Positions 16,665-25,149 of a stretch of 36,045 nt of DNA are shown one piece after another. The translations under genes were made by a program, and so were the position numbers. The notes under the pieces are model-generated. The model saw nothing but the letters and a program-made list of their open reading frames with translations, was not told where the DNA came from and ran no database searches. This DNA comes from Leisingera daeponensis. GTDB taxonomy: Bacteria > Pseudomonadota > Alphaproteobacteria > Rhodobacterales > Rhodobacteraceae. Where the stretch lies: NCBI RefSeq assembly GCF_019801465.1, contig NZ_JAHVJA010000020.1, forward strand, positions 1 to 36,045, written 5' to 3'. Numbering within the stretch: the first letter of the stretch is position 1; each line of letters starts with the position of its first letter.

Positions 16665-17669
16665 TTATCTGCTGCCCCAGATTTTGTTTTCAGTACGAGG
16701 TGAAACACCGAAATGCTTCTTGTAGAGCTTTGAAAAATGGGTGGCGCTGTTGAAGCCGGAGGCCATTGCCACCTCAATGATCTTCAGTTCGGTTTGCAGC
16801 AAGAGATCGCGCGCGTGCTCCAGCCGCAGTTTCATGTAGAAGGCTTTGGGCGTCATGCCTGCGAACTTGGAGAACAACCTCTCCATTTGCCGGGTCGAAA
16901 TGCCGATCCTTTCGGAGATTTCGCTTGGGCTGAGCGGGCATTCCAGCGAGTTCTGCATGATCCGGACCGCATCCGCGACCTTGCCGTTCCGGTCGCCGAA
17001 CCGGGCGGAACGGGACAGAACCTGATTGTGGCGGGAGGTTCTTGGCGTCGAGCAGACCATGTTGTCGGCGACCCAGGTCGCAACTGCCTCCCCTTGCTCC
17101 TGCGAGATCATCTGCAGCATCAGATCCACCACCGCCACGCCCCCGGCGCAAGTGAAGTGATTGTCTTGCAGGCTGAAAATTGAATGGCTCACATCCAAAC
17201 CGCAGAAGGTTTCCTGCAAGGCATTGCGGCAATTCCAATGGGCGGCCACTTCGCTGTCCTGCAAGAGCCCGGCCTTGATCAAGGTGTAGGTGCCGCTGTT
17301 CACCGCCCCGATTGTGACCCCCATCCGGGCCTGCCGCCGCAGCCAGTTGAGAACCGGCAAGGTGCCTGCCGCGACAAATTCCTCCCCACCGAAGACGATC
17401 AGGGTATCCCGGCAGCTCAGATCCGTCAGCGCCCCGCCGGCCTCGAGGGCCACCCCGCTTGACGACACCGGGGGCTTTCCGTCTTCGCTGAGAACCTGCC
17501 AATCGTAGCGGGCGGCGCCATCCATACTATTCGCCAGCCTCAGGCACTCGATAACGGAAATGACCTCAAAGGCGGAATAGGAGCCCAGGAGCAGCAGGGC
17601 GTAGCGCTTGGGGGCTGCGGCGGAGGAAGGCTGCGCCGCGGCGACTTTGACCTGGTAAGCATAGGACAT
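16665..17669 (-). CDS. GlxA-family AraC regulator (DJ-1/PfpI-like sensor plus AraC HTH)
   Basis: I prefer the ATG at 17669 (GAGG six bases upstream); an in-frame ATG at 17684 is possible. The 334-residue protein has an N-terminal class I GATase-like/DJ-1 sensor domain (YALLLLGSYSAFEVISVIECLRLANSM; DTLIVFGGEEF; TIGAVNSGTYTLIKAGLL; VDLMLQMI). It ends in two AraC helix-turn-helices (SPSEISERIGISTRQMERLF; IIEVAMASGFNSATHFSKLYKKHFGVSPR). At the nucleophile elbow the usual Cys is replaced (AVNSGTY), so it senses rather than catalyses. Relatives GbdR and CdhR activate glycine betaine and carnitine catabolism genes, which fits the MttB gene directly upstream on the same strand and the quaternary-amine importer nearby. 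Confidence 0.88.
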   Translation of the reverse strand: MSYAYQVKVAAAQPSSAAAPKRYALLLLGSYSAFEVISVIECLRLANSMDGAARYDWQVLSEDGKPPVSSSGVALEAGGALTDLSCRDTLIVFGGEEFVAAGTLPVLNWLRRQARMGVTIGAVNSGTYTLIKAGLLQDSEVAAHWNCRNALQETFCGLDVSHSIFSLQDNHFTCAGGVAVVDLMLQMISQEQGEAVATWVADNMVCSTPRTSRHNQVLSRSARFGDRNGKVADAVRIMQNSLECPLSPSEISERIGISTRQMERLFSKFAGMTPKAFYMKLRLEHARDLLLQTELKIIEVAMASGFNSATHFSKLYKKHFGVSPRTENKIWGSR

Positions 17670-17720
17670 TGAAGGCCTCGGCATCCGCTCGTTTGACTTG
17701 CACGCTCCCGGTCCCGCGGA

Positions 17721-19259
17721 TCAGGGTTCGTTCGACCCGATCTCCTCGCGCCTGTGCGCGACATAGGCCTCCAGCTCCTCGGCAATTGCAGGATCAAGCT
17801 CGGGCTGCTGGTATTCCTCCAGCGCCTGCTGCCACAGCGCGGTGGCCCGGGTCAGCGCATCCTTCGCGCCCGCAGCCTGCCAGTTCTCATAGTTGGTCCA
17901 GTCCGACAGAAGCGGCCGGTAGAAAGCCGTTTCATAGCGTTCCATCGTGTGGGATTCGCCAAAGAAATGGCCCCCGGTGGGCACCGCCTTGATCGCATCA
18001 AGGCCCAATTCGTCCTCGCTGAAGTCGATCGGCTTGAGGAATTCCTTGATGTTCTGGATGATCTCCACATCCAGAATGAACTTTTCGTAAGAGGCCGTCA
18101 GCCCGCCTTCGAGCCAGCCTGCAGCATGGTAGATCAGATTGGCGCCGCCAAGCGTGGCCCCCCAGGTCGACATCATCGTCTCATAGGCCGCCTGCAGATC
18201 GACACAGTTCGATGCATTGGCGTTCGAGGTGCGGTAGGGCACCCCGTAGCGCCGCGCCAGCTGCCCGGCAATGATGTTAGCCTTGGTGTTTTCCGGCGTG
18301 CCGAAGGCCGGAGCGCCGGAGCGCAGATCGACATTCGAGGTGAAGGCGCCGTAGAGAACCGGCGTGCCCGGGTTCACCAGCTGCGTCAGCACCACCCCGA
18401 ACAGCGCCTCGGCATTCTGCTGCGCCATCGCGGCGGGCAGTGACACCGGGGTCATCGCCCCCATCAGGGTGAACGGCGTGATCGAGACCGGCTGGGAGTG
18501 TTCCGCCATGGCGATCAGGCCGTCGGTCATCGCATCGTCCAGAAGGCGGGGAGAGTTCACGGAAATCACGGTCAGGACGCCCGGCGTCTCTGCCATCTGC
18601 GCGACCGGGATGCCGCGGCTGATCGCCATCATGTTGATCCCGTCCATGGCACGGCCCCGGCCGATGGCAGTGCAGTGGAACGTCAGGTCGCTCAGCGTCA
18701 GGTTGGCCAGATAGGTGTCGAGGTGCCGGGTGTTCGACGGCAGCTCCATCGGCGCCACCACCTGGTTGCCGATGATGTTCACGGCGTTGAAGTGATGGGC
18801 GAGCCGGATGAAATTGCAGTAGTCCCGGTGATTGCCTGCCCGGCGGCCGTTGATGCAGTCATGGGTGTTCGGAGGGCCGGCCACCAGGCCGAAGTTGATC
18901 GCCGTGCCGCCCATCGAGATCTGCTTCTGCGGGTTGCGCGCGACCATCGAAAACTCGGACGGCACGGTTTCCAGCGCCTTATTCACGATGCTTTCGTCGA
19001 TGCGGATCGTCATCGTGTCGCGGTCGACGATCGCACCGGCGGCGGCGAACAGATCTGCCGCCCGGGGGCTCATCACCCGGATGCCTGCCTCTGAGAGCAC
19101 GCGGATCGAGGTGTCGTGAATCTTCTGCAGCTGCTCTTCGCTCACGAATTCGAACGACGGAAAGGCCAAGCGCGACTGGCTCCAGGGCAGCTGGTCGATT
19201 GCTCCGCCTTTGCGCGAAGCTACTCCGCGGCGTCCGCCCTTGCGTCCTTCTCGTGCCAT
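17721..19259 (-). CDS. MttB-family (non-pyrrolysine) N-methyltransferase
   Basis: A 512-residue member of the trimethylamine methyltransferase superfamily, about the usual length, read through without an internal stop, so it does not depend on pyrrolysine at an amber codon. Family signals: IHDTSIRVLSEAGIRVMSP near residue 45, MGGTAINFGLVAGPPNTHD, DAMTDGLIAMAEHSQPVSITPF, TPVLYGAFTSNVDLRSGAPAFG, and late GGHFFGESHTMERYETAFYRP. Characterised non-Pyl homologues (MtgB, MtpB, MtcB) demethylate glycine betaine, proline betaine or carnitine by passing a methyl group to a corrinoid protein. No corrinoid protein or second methyltransferase is in this window. The N-terminus has an unusual Arg/Gly/Lys-rich stretch. 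It is divergent from a LysR gene and upstream of the GlxA-type regulator. Confidence 0.9.
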   Translation of the reverse strand: MAREGRKGGRRGVASRKGGAIDQLPWSQSRLAFPSFEFVSEEQLQKIHDTSIRVLSEAGIRVMSPRAADLFAAAGAIVDRDTMTIRIDESIVNKALETVPSEFSMVARNPQKQISMGGTAINFGLVAGPPNTHDCINGRRAGNHRDYCNFIRLAHHFNAVNIIGNQVVAPMELPSNTRHLDTYLANLTLSDLTFHCTAIGRGRAMDGINMMAISRGIPVAQMAETPGVLTVISVNSPRLLDDAMTDGLIAMAEHSQPVSITPFTLMGAMTPVSLPAAMAQQNAEALFGVVLTQLVNPGTPVLYGAFTSNVDLRSGAPAFGTPENTKANIIAGQLARRYGVPYRTSNANASNCVDLQAAYETMMSTWGATLGGANLIYHAAGWLEGGLTASYEKFILDVEIIQNIKEFLKPIDFSEDELGLDAIKAVPTGGHFFGESHTMERYETAFYRPLLSDWTNYENWQAAGAKDALTRATALWQQALEEYQQPELDPAIAEELEAYVAHRREEIGSNEP

Positions 19260-19327
19260 GCTGTGCCGTCCTTCTATCTAGTCAGCTTCTCATAACTTGG
19301 CGGCGGGGCCATGACACGTGAACTAAA

Positions 19328-19344
19328 TCACCCCAATGGGGTGA
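19328..19344. promoter_or_regulatory. Palindromic operator candidate between mttB-like and lysR genes
   Basis: TCACCCC-AAT-GGGGTGA, a perfect 7-bp inverted repeat. It lies 69 bases upstream of the mttB-family start (minus strand) and 57 bases upstream of the chosen lysR start (plus strand), exactly where a shared operator of a divergent pair would be. No T-run follows, arguing against a terminator. Inference only. Confidence 0.5.
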
Positions 19345-19400
19345 CAAATATGAGGTCATGTGAAAGGAATGGGTGGATTTCCAACGCAATGACAGGCCCG

Positions 19401-20291
19401 ATGCGAAACCTGCCGCAACTGAATTACCTGCGTTCCTTTGAAGCCTCGGCGCGGCTGCTCAGCTTCACCGCAGCGGCGGCGGAGCTCAACCTCACCCAGG
19501 CGGCCGTCAGCGGCCACATCCGTGCTCTGGAGCAATTCATCGGCGGGCCGCTCTTCACGCGGCACCCCAGATCACTGAGCCTGACCAGCCTCGGCACCGC
19601 CTATTTGCCCAATGTGCAGCAGGCGCTGGCGATCGTGGAGCAAGCGACGGACTCCATCCTGAAAAGCCGCGGCAGGCAGAAGGTGGTGATCTCCTGTCCG
19701 GTCAGCCTGGCGGAGACCTGGCTGGCGCGCGTTGTGGCGGACTTCGGCACCGCCCATCCTGACGTGCCCGTCACCATTCATGGCCGCGTCTGGCAGGATG
19801 AGCCTGCAACTATTGCCGACATCATCCTGACCAACGTTCACAGCGACAGGCTGAGCAAGGACACCATCTGCCTGTGGCAGGATCAGCTGGCGATCGTGTG
19901 CGCGCCGGGTTACCGGGTCGAGGGGCTGCCCCTGACGGCGCCCGAGCAATTGTTGCGCACGCGCCTGATCCACAACCTGGGGCGTTCGGAATTCTGGCAT
20001 GGCATGATGGCGCACTTCGGCCTTGGTCCGTCTGCAGTGCCCGAGACGACCCATACCAGCGCGTTCTCGACCGCATTGGCGCTTGCCGCGGAGGGCTACG
20101 GAGTTGCAATCGCCCCCGAAAGCATCACTCGGAAGTACCTGGCAGAAGGCATTCTGACCGCTCCGTTCGGAACCTCCCTTCCCTCGCCGTGGCACTGCAC
20201 GATTTCGGACGGCAGCCTGCTGACGTCGGAGGACGCGAGATGCCTGCACCGTTTCATCATGAATGCTGCTTGTGACGGGGTTAACTGGTAA
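19401..20291 (+). CDS. LysR-family regulator, divergent from the MttB-family gene
   Basis: The frame is open from 19311, but the ATG at 19401 (AGG five bases upstream) gives a 296-residue protein starting MRNLPQLNYLRSFEASAR, the normal LysR opening. The HTH (FTAAAAELNLTQAAVSGHIRALEQFIGGPLF) is followed by a GcvA-like effector domain (RVWQDEPATIADIILTNVHSD, LALAAEGYGVAIAPESI). A start at 19350 or earlier would place the palindrome at 19328-19344 too close to the start, another reason to prefer 19401. The protein probably controls the mttB-like gene and may also act on the transport/CoA operon downstream, from which it is separated by a GlxA-type regulator gene. Confidence 0.88.
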   Translation: MRNLPQLNYLRSFEASARLLSFTAAAAELNLTQAAVSGHIRALEQFIGGPLFTRHPRSLSLTSLGTAYLPNVQQALAIVEQATDSILKSRGRQKVVISCPVSLAETWLARVVADFGTAHPDVPVTIHGRVWQDEPATIADIILTNVHSDRLSKDTICLWQDQLAIVCAPGYRVEGLPLTAPEQLLRTRLIHNLGRSEFWHGMMAHFGLGPSAVPETTHTSAFSTALALAAEGYGVAIAPESITRKYLAEGILTAPFGTSLPSPWHCTISDGSLLTSEDARCLHRFIMNAACDGVNW

Positions 20292-20468
20292 TAGCATGAA
20301 TCAGTTGGACGCAACGGCCCTGCGGAGCACGGAATGCGGGCCGCGGAACCGCGCTTCTTCTGCGGCCGGGCTGCCGGTGCGCGCTGGACCGTTGCCGAGG
20401 ATACCCCGGAAGTGAGAGGCATGCCGCCGCAATGGATCAAGGCTTGATGGCATGACAGGTACAATGAG

Positions 20469-21560
20469 TTGCACCCCGTGACCGATACTGAACCCGATAT
20501 GCTGGCCGCCGCTGCACCGGACCGCGGCATTTCCCCGAGGCTCAGGGTGTCCCTGTCGGGGCACGGCCCCGAAGAACCGTTCTCGGTGCTGCTGTTCGTG
20601 ATCGAGGGCTTTTCGATGATGGCCTTGAGTTCGATCATCGAACCTTTGCGCGCGGCCAACCGGCTGTCCCAAAAGGCACGGTACTCGTGGTCTGTGGCGT
20701 CAACCCGGCCTGGCCCGATCAGGTGCAGCAACGGGCTTGAAGTGACCGCGCAATTCGGCATTGACGACGCGCCCAATGCGGATTTTTCGGTCGTCGTCGC
20801 CAGCCTCTTCGATCGCCCTTACCCGTCGAAAAGACTGATGGGGTGGCTCAGGCGTTTGCGGAACGAAGGCCGGATGATGGGCGCTGTCAGCAATGCGACA
20901 CTGCTTCTGGCCGATGCCGGGGTCCTGGGGGACCGCAGCGTCGCGGTGCACTGGGAGGCGATACGGGAATTGCGCCAGTCGCATTCCGACATAGTGGTGT
21001 CCGACGACCTTTATTGCTGGGACCGGGGGGTATTGACGGCCGCCGGCGGCACGTCGTCGATGGACATGGTCCTTGCCCTGATCGCGGCGCTGGATGGCGA
21101 TGACCTCGCCATTGATGTTGCCGATCAGTTTCTGCACGGTCCCATCCGCCAGCCCACGCACGCGCAGCGCAATGCACTGCAATGGCGGCACCGGATCACG
21201 GACCCGCGTCTCGCGACCGCCGTGGAAATCATGAAGAATTACATCGCCGAACCGGCCCGCATTTTCTGGATCGCAGAGCGGGCAGGTCTTTCTGAACGCC
21301 ACCTGGAACGGCTGTTTTTGGCGGAACTGGGGAAGCGTCCGTCGGAATTCTATATGGATATGCGCCTGCGCGCCGCACGCAGTGCACTGATCTCCTCCAC
21401 TGAGAATCTTGAAACAATCGCGGAAAACTGCGGTTTTTCCAGCCCCGGGCATTTCAGTCGGGCCTTCAAAGCCAGATTCGGCGAGACGCCTTCGACCGTC
21501 CGGAAGAGAAGGCCGCTTACATATGGCGGAATTATGCAAGAGGATGGCGGGGTGGCGTAA
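20469..21560 (+). CDS. Second GlxA-family AraC regulator
   Basis: No ATG sits well at the start. I list the TTG at 20469 (AGG nine bases upstream); the GTG at 20478 or ATG at 20499 are alternatives, giving about 353-363 residues. The DJ-1-like sensor (FSVLLFVIEGFSMMALSSIIEPLRAANRL; MMGAVSNATLLLADAGVL; LTAAGGTSSMDMVLALIAAL) precedes two AraC helix-turn-helices (RIFWIAERAGLSERHLERLF; LETIAENCGFSSPGHFSRAFKARFGETPS). The elbow Cys is again absent (AVSNATL). About 70 bases separate it from the permease gene, so it is probably the dedicated regulator of the importer and CoA pathway, as GbdR/CdhR-type proteins are for betaine and carnitine genes. Confidence 0.85.
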   Translation: MHPVTDTEPDMLAAAAPDRGISPRLRVSLSGHGPEEPFSVLLFVIEGFSMMALSSIIEPLRAANRLSQKARYSWSVASTRPGPIRCSNGLEVTAQFGIDDAPNADFSVVVASLFDRPYPSKRLMGWLRRLRNEGRMMGAVSNATLLLADAGVLGDRSVAVHWEAIRELRQSHSDIVVSDDLYCWDRGVLTAAGGTSSMDMVLALIAALDGDDLAIDVADQFLHGPIRQPTHAQRNALQWRHRITDPRLATAVEIMKNYIAEPARIFWIAERAGLSERHLERLFLAELGKRPSEFYMDMRLRAARSALISSTENLETIAENCGFSSPGHFSRAFKARFGETPSTVRKRRPLTYGGIMQEDGGVA

Positions 21561-21629
21561 CACCGCCGGGCCTGTTCGCTGATAGATCACCTGACATTCT
21601 GGGCGATGCCCCGGAGGTTAGGGGGGGCT

Positions 21630-22280
21630 ATGGAAACGCTGAAGTTCATACTCAACAATGCCGGCGTCATTCTGGGCCTGGCGGGGGAGCATATTTCAAT
21701 CGTCGCCGTGGCTGTCGGGCTGGCCGTTCTGACCGGGGTGCCTATCGGAATCGCCATCACCCAGAACAAGCGGGTGGCGGACGCGGCCCTGTATGCCGCC
21801 TCCATCGTGATGACGATCCCGTCGATCGCGCTCTTTGGCCTGATGATCCCAGTTTTGTCGCTGATCGGGCAGGGCATCGGCTGGCTCCCGGCGGTGATCG
21901 CAATCCTGCTTTATTCCCAGCTTCCGATCATCCGCAACACTTATACCGCCATCACCAATGTCGACCCGGCGCTCCGCGAAGCAGCCGCCGGCATGGGCAT
22001 GACACCGTTTCAGCGCCTGGCCCGTGTTGAAATTCCGATCGCGGTTCCGGTGATCATGGCCGGCGTGCGCACCGCCGTTGTGATGAACATCGGTGTCGCA
22101 GCCATCGCGGCCTACATCGGCGCGGGCGGCCTGGGGGTGCTGATTTCCCGGGGGATTTCCCAGACCGACCCCAGGCAGCTGATCGCCGGCGCGGTTGCGG
22201 TCTCGCTCCTCGCCATTCTTGCCGACTGGATTCTTCTGAAGCTCCAGAAACGGTTGACCCCCGCCGGCCTGAAACGCTGA
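21630..22280 (+). CDS. ABC importer permease, glycine betaine/choline/carnitine type (first)
   Basis: The ATG at 21630 follows AGGGGGG; an upstream in-frame ATG at 21606 has no site. The 216-residue membrane protein has about five to six hydrophobic segments and the BPD_transp_1 coupling loop REAAAGMGMTPFQRLARVEIPIAVPVIMAG, which docks on the ATPase. VPIGIAITQNKR, YTAITNVDPALREAA and AAYIGAGGLGVLISRGI are typical of OpuBB/OsmW-like permeases. It forms the inner-membrane channel together with the second permease at 23448-24170. Confidence 0.9.
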   Translation: METLKFILNNAGVILGLAGEHISIVAVAVGLAVLTGVPIGIAITQNKRVADAALYAASIVMTIPSIALFGLMIPVLSLIGQGIGWLPAVIAILLYSQLPIIRNTYTAITNVDPALREAAAGMGMTPFQRLARVEIPIAVPVIMAGVRTAVVMNIGVAAIAAYIGAGGLGVLISRGISQTDPRQLIAGAVAVSLLAILADWILLKLQKRLTPAGLKR

Positions 22281-22304
22281 GCCGCTGAACTTAGGACACT
22301 CCCG

Positions 22305-23438
22305 ATGATCCAACTGGAAGACCTGACCAAGACCTTCGACACGCCGAACGGGAACGTGGTTGCTGCCGAGAAGGTTAACATGGAAGTCCCCACGGGCGAG
22401 ATCTGCATCCTGCTCGGCCCGTCGGGCTGCGGCAAGACCACGGCCCTCAAGATGATCAACCGCCTGATTCCCCCGACCAGCGGCAGCATCTACCTGAACG
22501 GGGAGGACACGGGGAAGCTCAACGATATCGAGCTGCGCCGCAAGATCGGCTACGTCATCCAGCAGATCGGCCTGTTTCCGAACATGACCATCGAAGAGAA
22601 TATCTCCGTGGTGCCGAAACTGCTTGGCTGGGACATGAAAAGAGCCCGGACGCGTGCGGCAGAGTTGCTGGATCTGGTGGGGCTTGATCCGTACCAGTTT
22701 CTGAAACGCTACCCCAAGGAGCTGTCGGGCGGCCAGCAGCAGCGGGTTGGCGTGATCCGGGCCCTGGCGGCCGATCCGCCGGTGATGCTGATGGATGAGC
22801 CTTTCGGGGCGATCGACCCGATCAACCGCGAGATCATCCAGGATGAATTCCTGAAGATGCAGGCGGAGCTGAAGAAGACCATCATGTTTGTCAGCCATGA
22901 CATCGACGAAGCGGTCAAGATGGGTGACAAGATTGCGATTTTCCGCGCCGGAAAGATCGAGCAGTACGACAGCCCGGACAAGATCCTGGCGCATCCTGCA
23001 AACCCCTTTGTCGCCGATTTCGTCGGCACCGACCGCACGCTGAAGCGTCTGCGCCTGGTGACCGCCGAAGATGTTGTGGATGCGCAGGCGCCTGTAGCGG
23101 CCCGCGCCATGAAGGTTTCCGATCTGCGCGAGCAGCTGACGGTGTCGGGCAGCCGGATCGCCATTGTCATCGGCAGCGATCACCGACCCGAAGGCTTTGT
23201 CACCGCCGATGAGATCGCGGGCGCGTCAGGCAAGGTCAGCGATTTCGAGCATCCGCTGCCGGCCAAAGTGCCTGTGCGGGCGGACCTGCGGGCCGTGGTC
23301 TCGGAAATGTTCGCCAATGACACGATGTGGCTGGCCTGCACCGATGACAACGGCCGTTATGCCGGTGTCGTCACGCAACCGGCCGTCACCGCGGCGCTGC
23401 GCGCCACCTACGCCGGCGCGGCCGGCGGCAGCGCGTAG
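22305..23438 (+). CDS. ABC importer ATP-binding subunit with CBS domains
   Basis: 377 residues. Walker A is GPSGCGKTT (38-46), the signature LSGGQQQRVG (140-149), Walker B MLMDEP (161-166), and the switch His lies in FVSHDIDEA. The region after about residue 255 (SDLREQLTVSGSRIAIVIG... ADLRAVVSEMFANDTMWLACTDDNGRYAGVVTQ) is a CBS-type regulatory extension, as in OpuA/OpuC/OsmV ATPases, where it senses ionic strength or nucleotides. It energises import of the substrate caught by the binding protein. It sits between the two permease genes with gaps of 24 and 9 bases, in one transcription unit. Confidence 0.93.
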   Translation: MIQLEDLTKTFDTPNGNVVAAEKVNMEVPTGEICILLGPSGCGKTTALKMINRLIPPTSGSIYLNGEDTGKLNDIELRRKIGYVIQQIGLFPNMTIEENISVVPKLLGWDMKRARTRAAELLDLVGLDPYQFLKRYPKELSGGQQQRVGVIRALAADPPVMLMDEPFGAIDPINREIIQDEFLKMQAELKKTIMFVSHDIDEAVKMGDKIAIFRAGKIEQYDSPDKILAHPANPFVADFVGTDRTLKRLRLVTAEDVVDAQAPVAARAMKVSDLREQLTVSGSRIAIVIGSDHRPEGFVTADEIAGASGKVSDFEHPLPAKVPVRADLRAVVSEMFANDTMWLACTDDNGRYAGVVTQPAVTAALRATYAGAAGGSA

Positions 23439-23447
23439 GAGGGAAGA

Positions 23448-24170
23448 ATGGCACATTCCACCAGCCTTGGGCGCAACGCGGCCCTCTTCGCGGTTTTCCT
23501 GCTGGGCATCTGGGCCTCGGCTTCGGGGCTGACCGGGCAGATCACCGCCTATTGGGCCGACATCACCTATCTCTCGCGGCAGCACCTTGTCCTTGTGGGG
23601 GCTTCCGGCGGTGCCGCCATCGCGGTCGGCGTTCCGGTTGGCGTCTGGCTCTCGCGGCCATCGATGGAGCGCCGTGCTGAACCGCTGATGCAGGTGTTCA
23701 ATATCGGCACCACCATCCCCACGCTGGCTGTCATTGCCCTGTCGATGTCCCTGCTGGGAATCGGGTTTCCCCCCGCGTTCTTCGGGCTTTTTGTTGCATC
23801 GCTTCTGCCCATCGTGCGCAACACCTATGCCGGTTTACTTGCCGTGCCCGCGCATCTGAAGGAAGCCGCGACCGGCATGGGCATGACCAGCGCCCAGATC
23901 CTGTGGCGGGTCGAAATCCCGAACGCGCTCTATGTGATCTTTTCCGGTGTCCGCACGGTGCTTGCCATCAATGTCGGCACCACGCCTCTGGCGTTCCTGA
24001 TCGGAGGCGGCGGTCTGGGGGAGTTGATCTTCACCGGCATCGCCCTGATGGACACCGGCATGCTTCTGGCCGGGGCGCTGCCGACGGCGCTGCTGGCCAT
24101 CATGGTCGATTTCCTGATGGGGCAAGCCCAGCTGCGGCTAATTCCGAAGGGTGTGAACCCTCTCCGCTGA
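23448..24170 (+). CDS. ABC importer permease, glycine betaine/choline/carnitine type (second)
   Basis: 240 residues beginning at an ATG with AGGAGGG six bases upstream. It has an N-terminal transmembrane anchor (AALFAVFLLGIWASASGL), then the BPD_transp_1 domain with coupling loop KEAATGMGMTSAQILWRVEIPNALYVIFSG and the end motif GGGGLGELIFTGIALMD. It resembles the first permease closely in the core, as expected for the heterodimeric channel of OpuB/OpuC/Osm importers. It is followed by the binding-protein gene within 35 bases. Confidence 0.9.
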   Translation: MAHSTSLGRNAALFAVFLLGIWASASGLTGQITAYWADITYLSRQHLVLVGASGGAAIAVGVPVGVWLSRPSMERRAEPLMQVFNIGTTIPTLAVIALSMSLLGIGFPPAFFGLFVASLLPIVRNTYAGLLAVPAHLKEAATGMGMTSAQILWRVEIPNALYVIFSGVRTVLAINVGTTPLAFLIGGGGLGELIFTGIALMDTGMLLAGALPTALLAIMVDFLMGQAQLRLIPKGVNPLR

Positions 24171-24202
24171 AAGATCCCGTCTGCAAAATGGAGGATGCAG
24201 AA

Positions 24203-25093
24203 TTGAACCTGAAACTCACCTTGAAAGCCGCACTGGCCGGACTCGCGCTGAGCGGGCTGGCGCTTTCCGCGCAAGCGGCGGACATCGTCGTTGGCGGCAA
24301 GAACTTCACCGAACAGCAATTGCTGTCGTCGATCACCGAGCAGCTGCTGGAAGCCAACGGCTACAGCGTGGAGAACCGCGGCGGCATGGGCTCGGCCGCA
24401 GTGCGCCAGGCCATGGAAAACGGGCAGATCGATGTCTATTGGGAATACACCGGCACCTCGCTGATCACCTACAACAAAGTTGAGGAAAGGCTGAACGCCG
24501 CAGACACCTATGTGCGTGTTAAGGATCTGGACGCCGCAAAGGGGATCGTCTGGCTGGACGCCTCGAAAGCCAACAATACCTATGCCCTGGCAATGCGCGC
24601 CGCGGATGCGTCTGGGAAGAACATCTCGACCATGTCGCAATTGGCCGAAGCTGTGAACGTCGGTGCTGACATCAGCTTTGCCACAAACGCCGAATTCTAT
24701 GCCCGCGCTGACGGTTTGAAACCGTTGCAGAAGGCCTACGGTTTTGAGTTCAGCCGCGCCAGGATCAGGCGGATGGACGGCGGGCTGGTGTATCAGGCGC
24801 TGAAAGACGGGGCGGTCGATGTCGGCCTGGTCTTTGCCACCGACGGGCGCGTTCCCGCGTTCGACTTCGTCGTGCTTGAGGACGACCAGGGATATTTCCC
24901 TGCCTATGCGCTGGCGCCGGTGATCCGGTCCGAAGTCCTGGAGGCCAATCCGGATCTTGCCGGTCTGCTGAACAGCGTCGCGGCGAAGCTGGATGACGCC
25001 ACCATGGCGCGGCTGAACGCAAGCGTCGATGTCGACAAGACCTCGATCGAGAATGCTGCCGCCGGGTTTCTCCAAGAACAGGGCTTGATGTAA
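24203..25093 (+). CDS. Quaternary-amine substrate-binding protein of the importer
   Basis: I choose the TTG at 24203: GGAGGA lies eight bases upstream, it gives a clean Sec signal (NLKLTLKAALAGLALSG ending SAQA-AD), and the product is 296 residues, identical in length to its paralogue at 14078. The ATG at 24188 would add an acidic MEDAE, poor for a signal peptide. The mature protein has VVGGKNFTEQQLLSSITEQL, GSAAVRQAMENGQIDVYWEYTG, ANTYALAM-like NNTYALAM and DDQGYFPAYALAP, as in OpuBC/OsmF receptors. It is the last gene of the importer block and is followed by a stem-loop that could favour high receptor mRNA levels. Confidence 0.92.
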   Translation: MNLKLTLKAALAGLALSGLALSAQAADIVVGGKNFTEQQLLSSITEQLLEANGYSVENRGGMGSAAVRQAMENGQIDVYWEYTGTSLITYNKVEERLNAADTYVRVKDLDAAKGIVWLDASKANNTYALAMRAADASGKNISTMSQLAEAVNVGADISFATNAEFYARADGLKPLQKAYGFEFSRARIRRMDGGLVYQALKDGAVDVGLVFATDGRVPAFDFVVLEDDQGYFPAYALAPVIRSEVLEANPDLAGLLNSVAAKLDDATMARLNASVDVDKTSIENAAAGFLQEQGLM

Positions 25094-25100
25094 GCCCTGC

Positions 25101-25126
25101 GGCCCGGGGGGCGTGCCTCCCGGGCC
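25101..25126 (+). promoter_or_regulatory. Intercistronic stem-loop after the binding-protein gene
   Basis: GGCCCGGG pairs with CCCGGGCC (8 perfect GC pairs, extendable by a G-T and a G-C pair) around a 6-base loop. No T-run follows, so it is more likely an mRNA-stabilising or partial-attenuation element, often found after receptor genes in ABC operons. Confidence 0.6.
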
Positions 25127-25149
25127 CACCATTCCGAAAGGTTGAGGCC

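Noticed and set aside
17721-19259. Pyrrolysine-containing MttB
   Set aside because: The frame is continuous over 512 codons without an internal amber codon and no pyl genes are seen.
21696-23183. 495-codon minus-strand open frame opposite the importer permease and ATPase
   Set aside because: Mirrors the permease and ATPase reading frames; composition is the His/Arg/Gln/Asp-rich type typical of antisense shadows.
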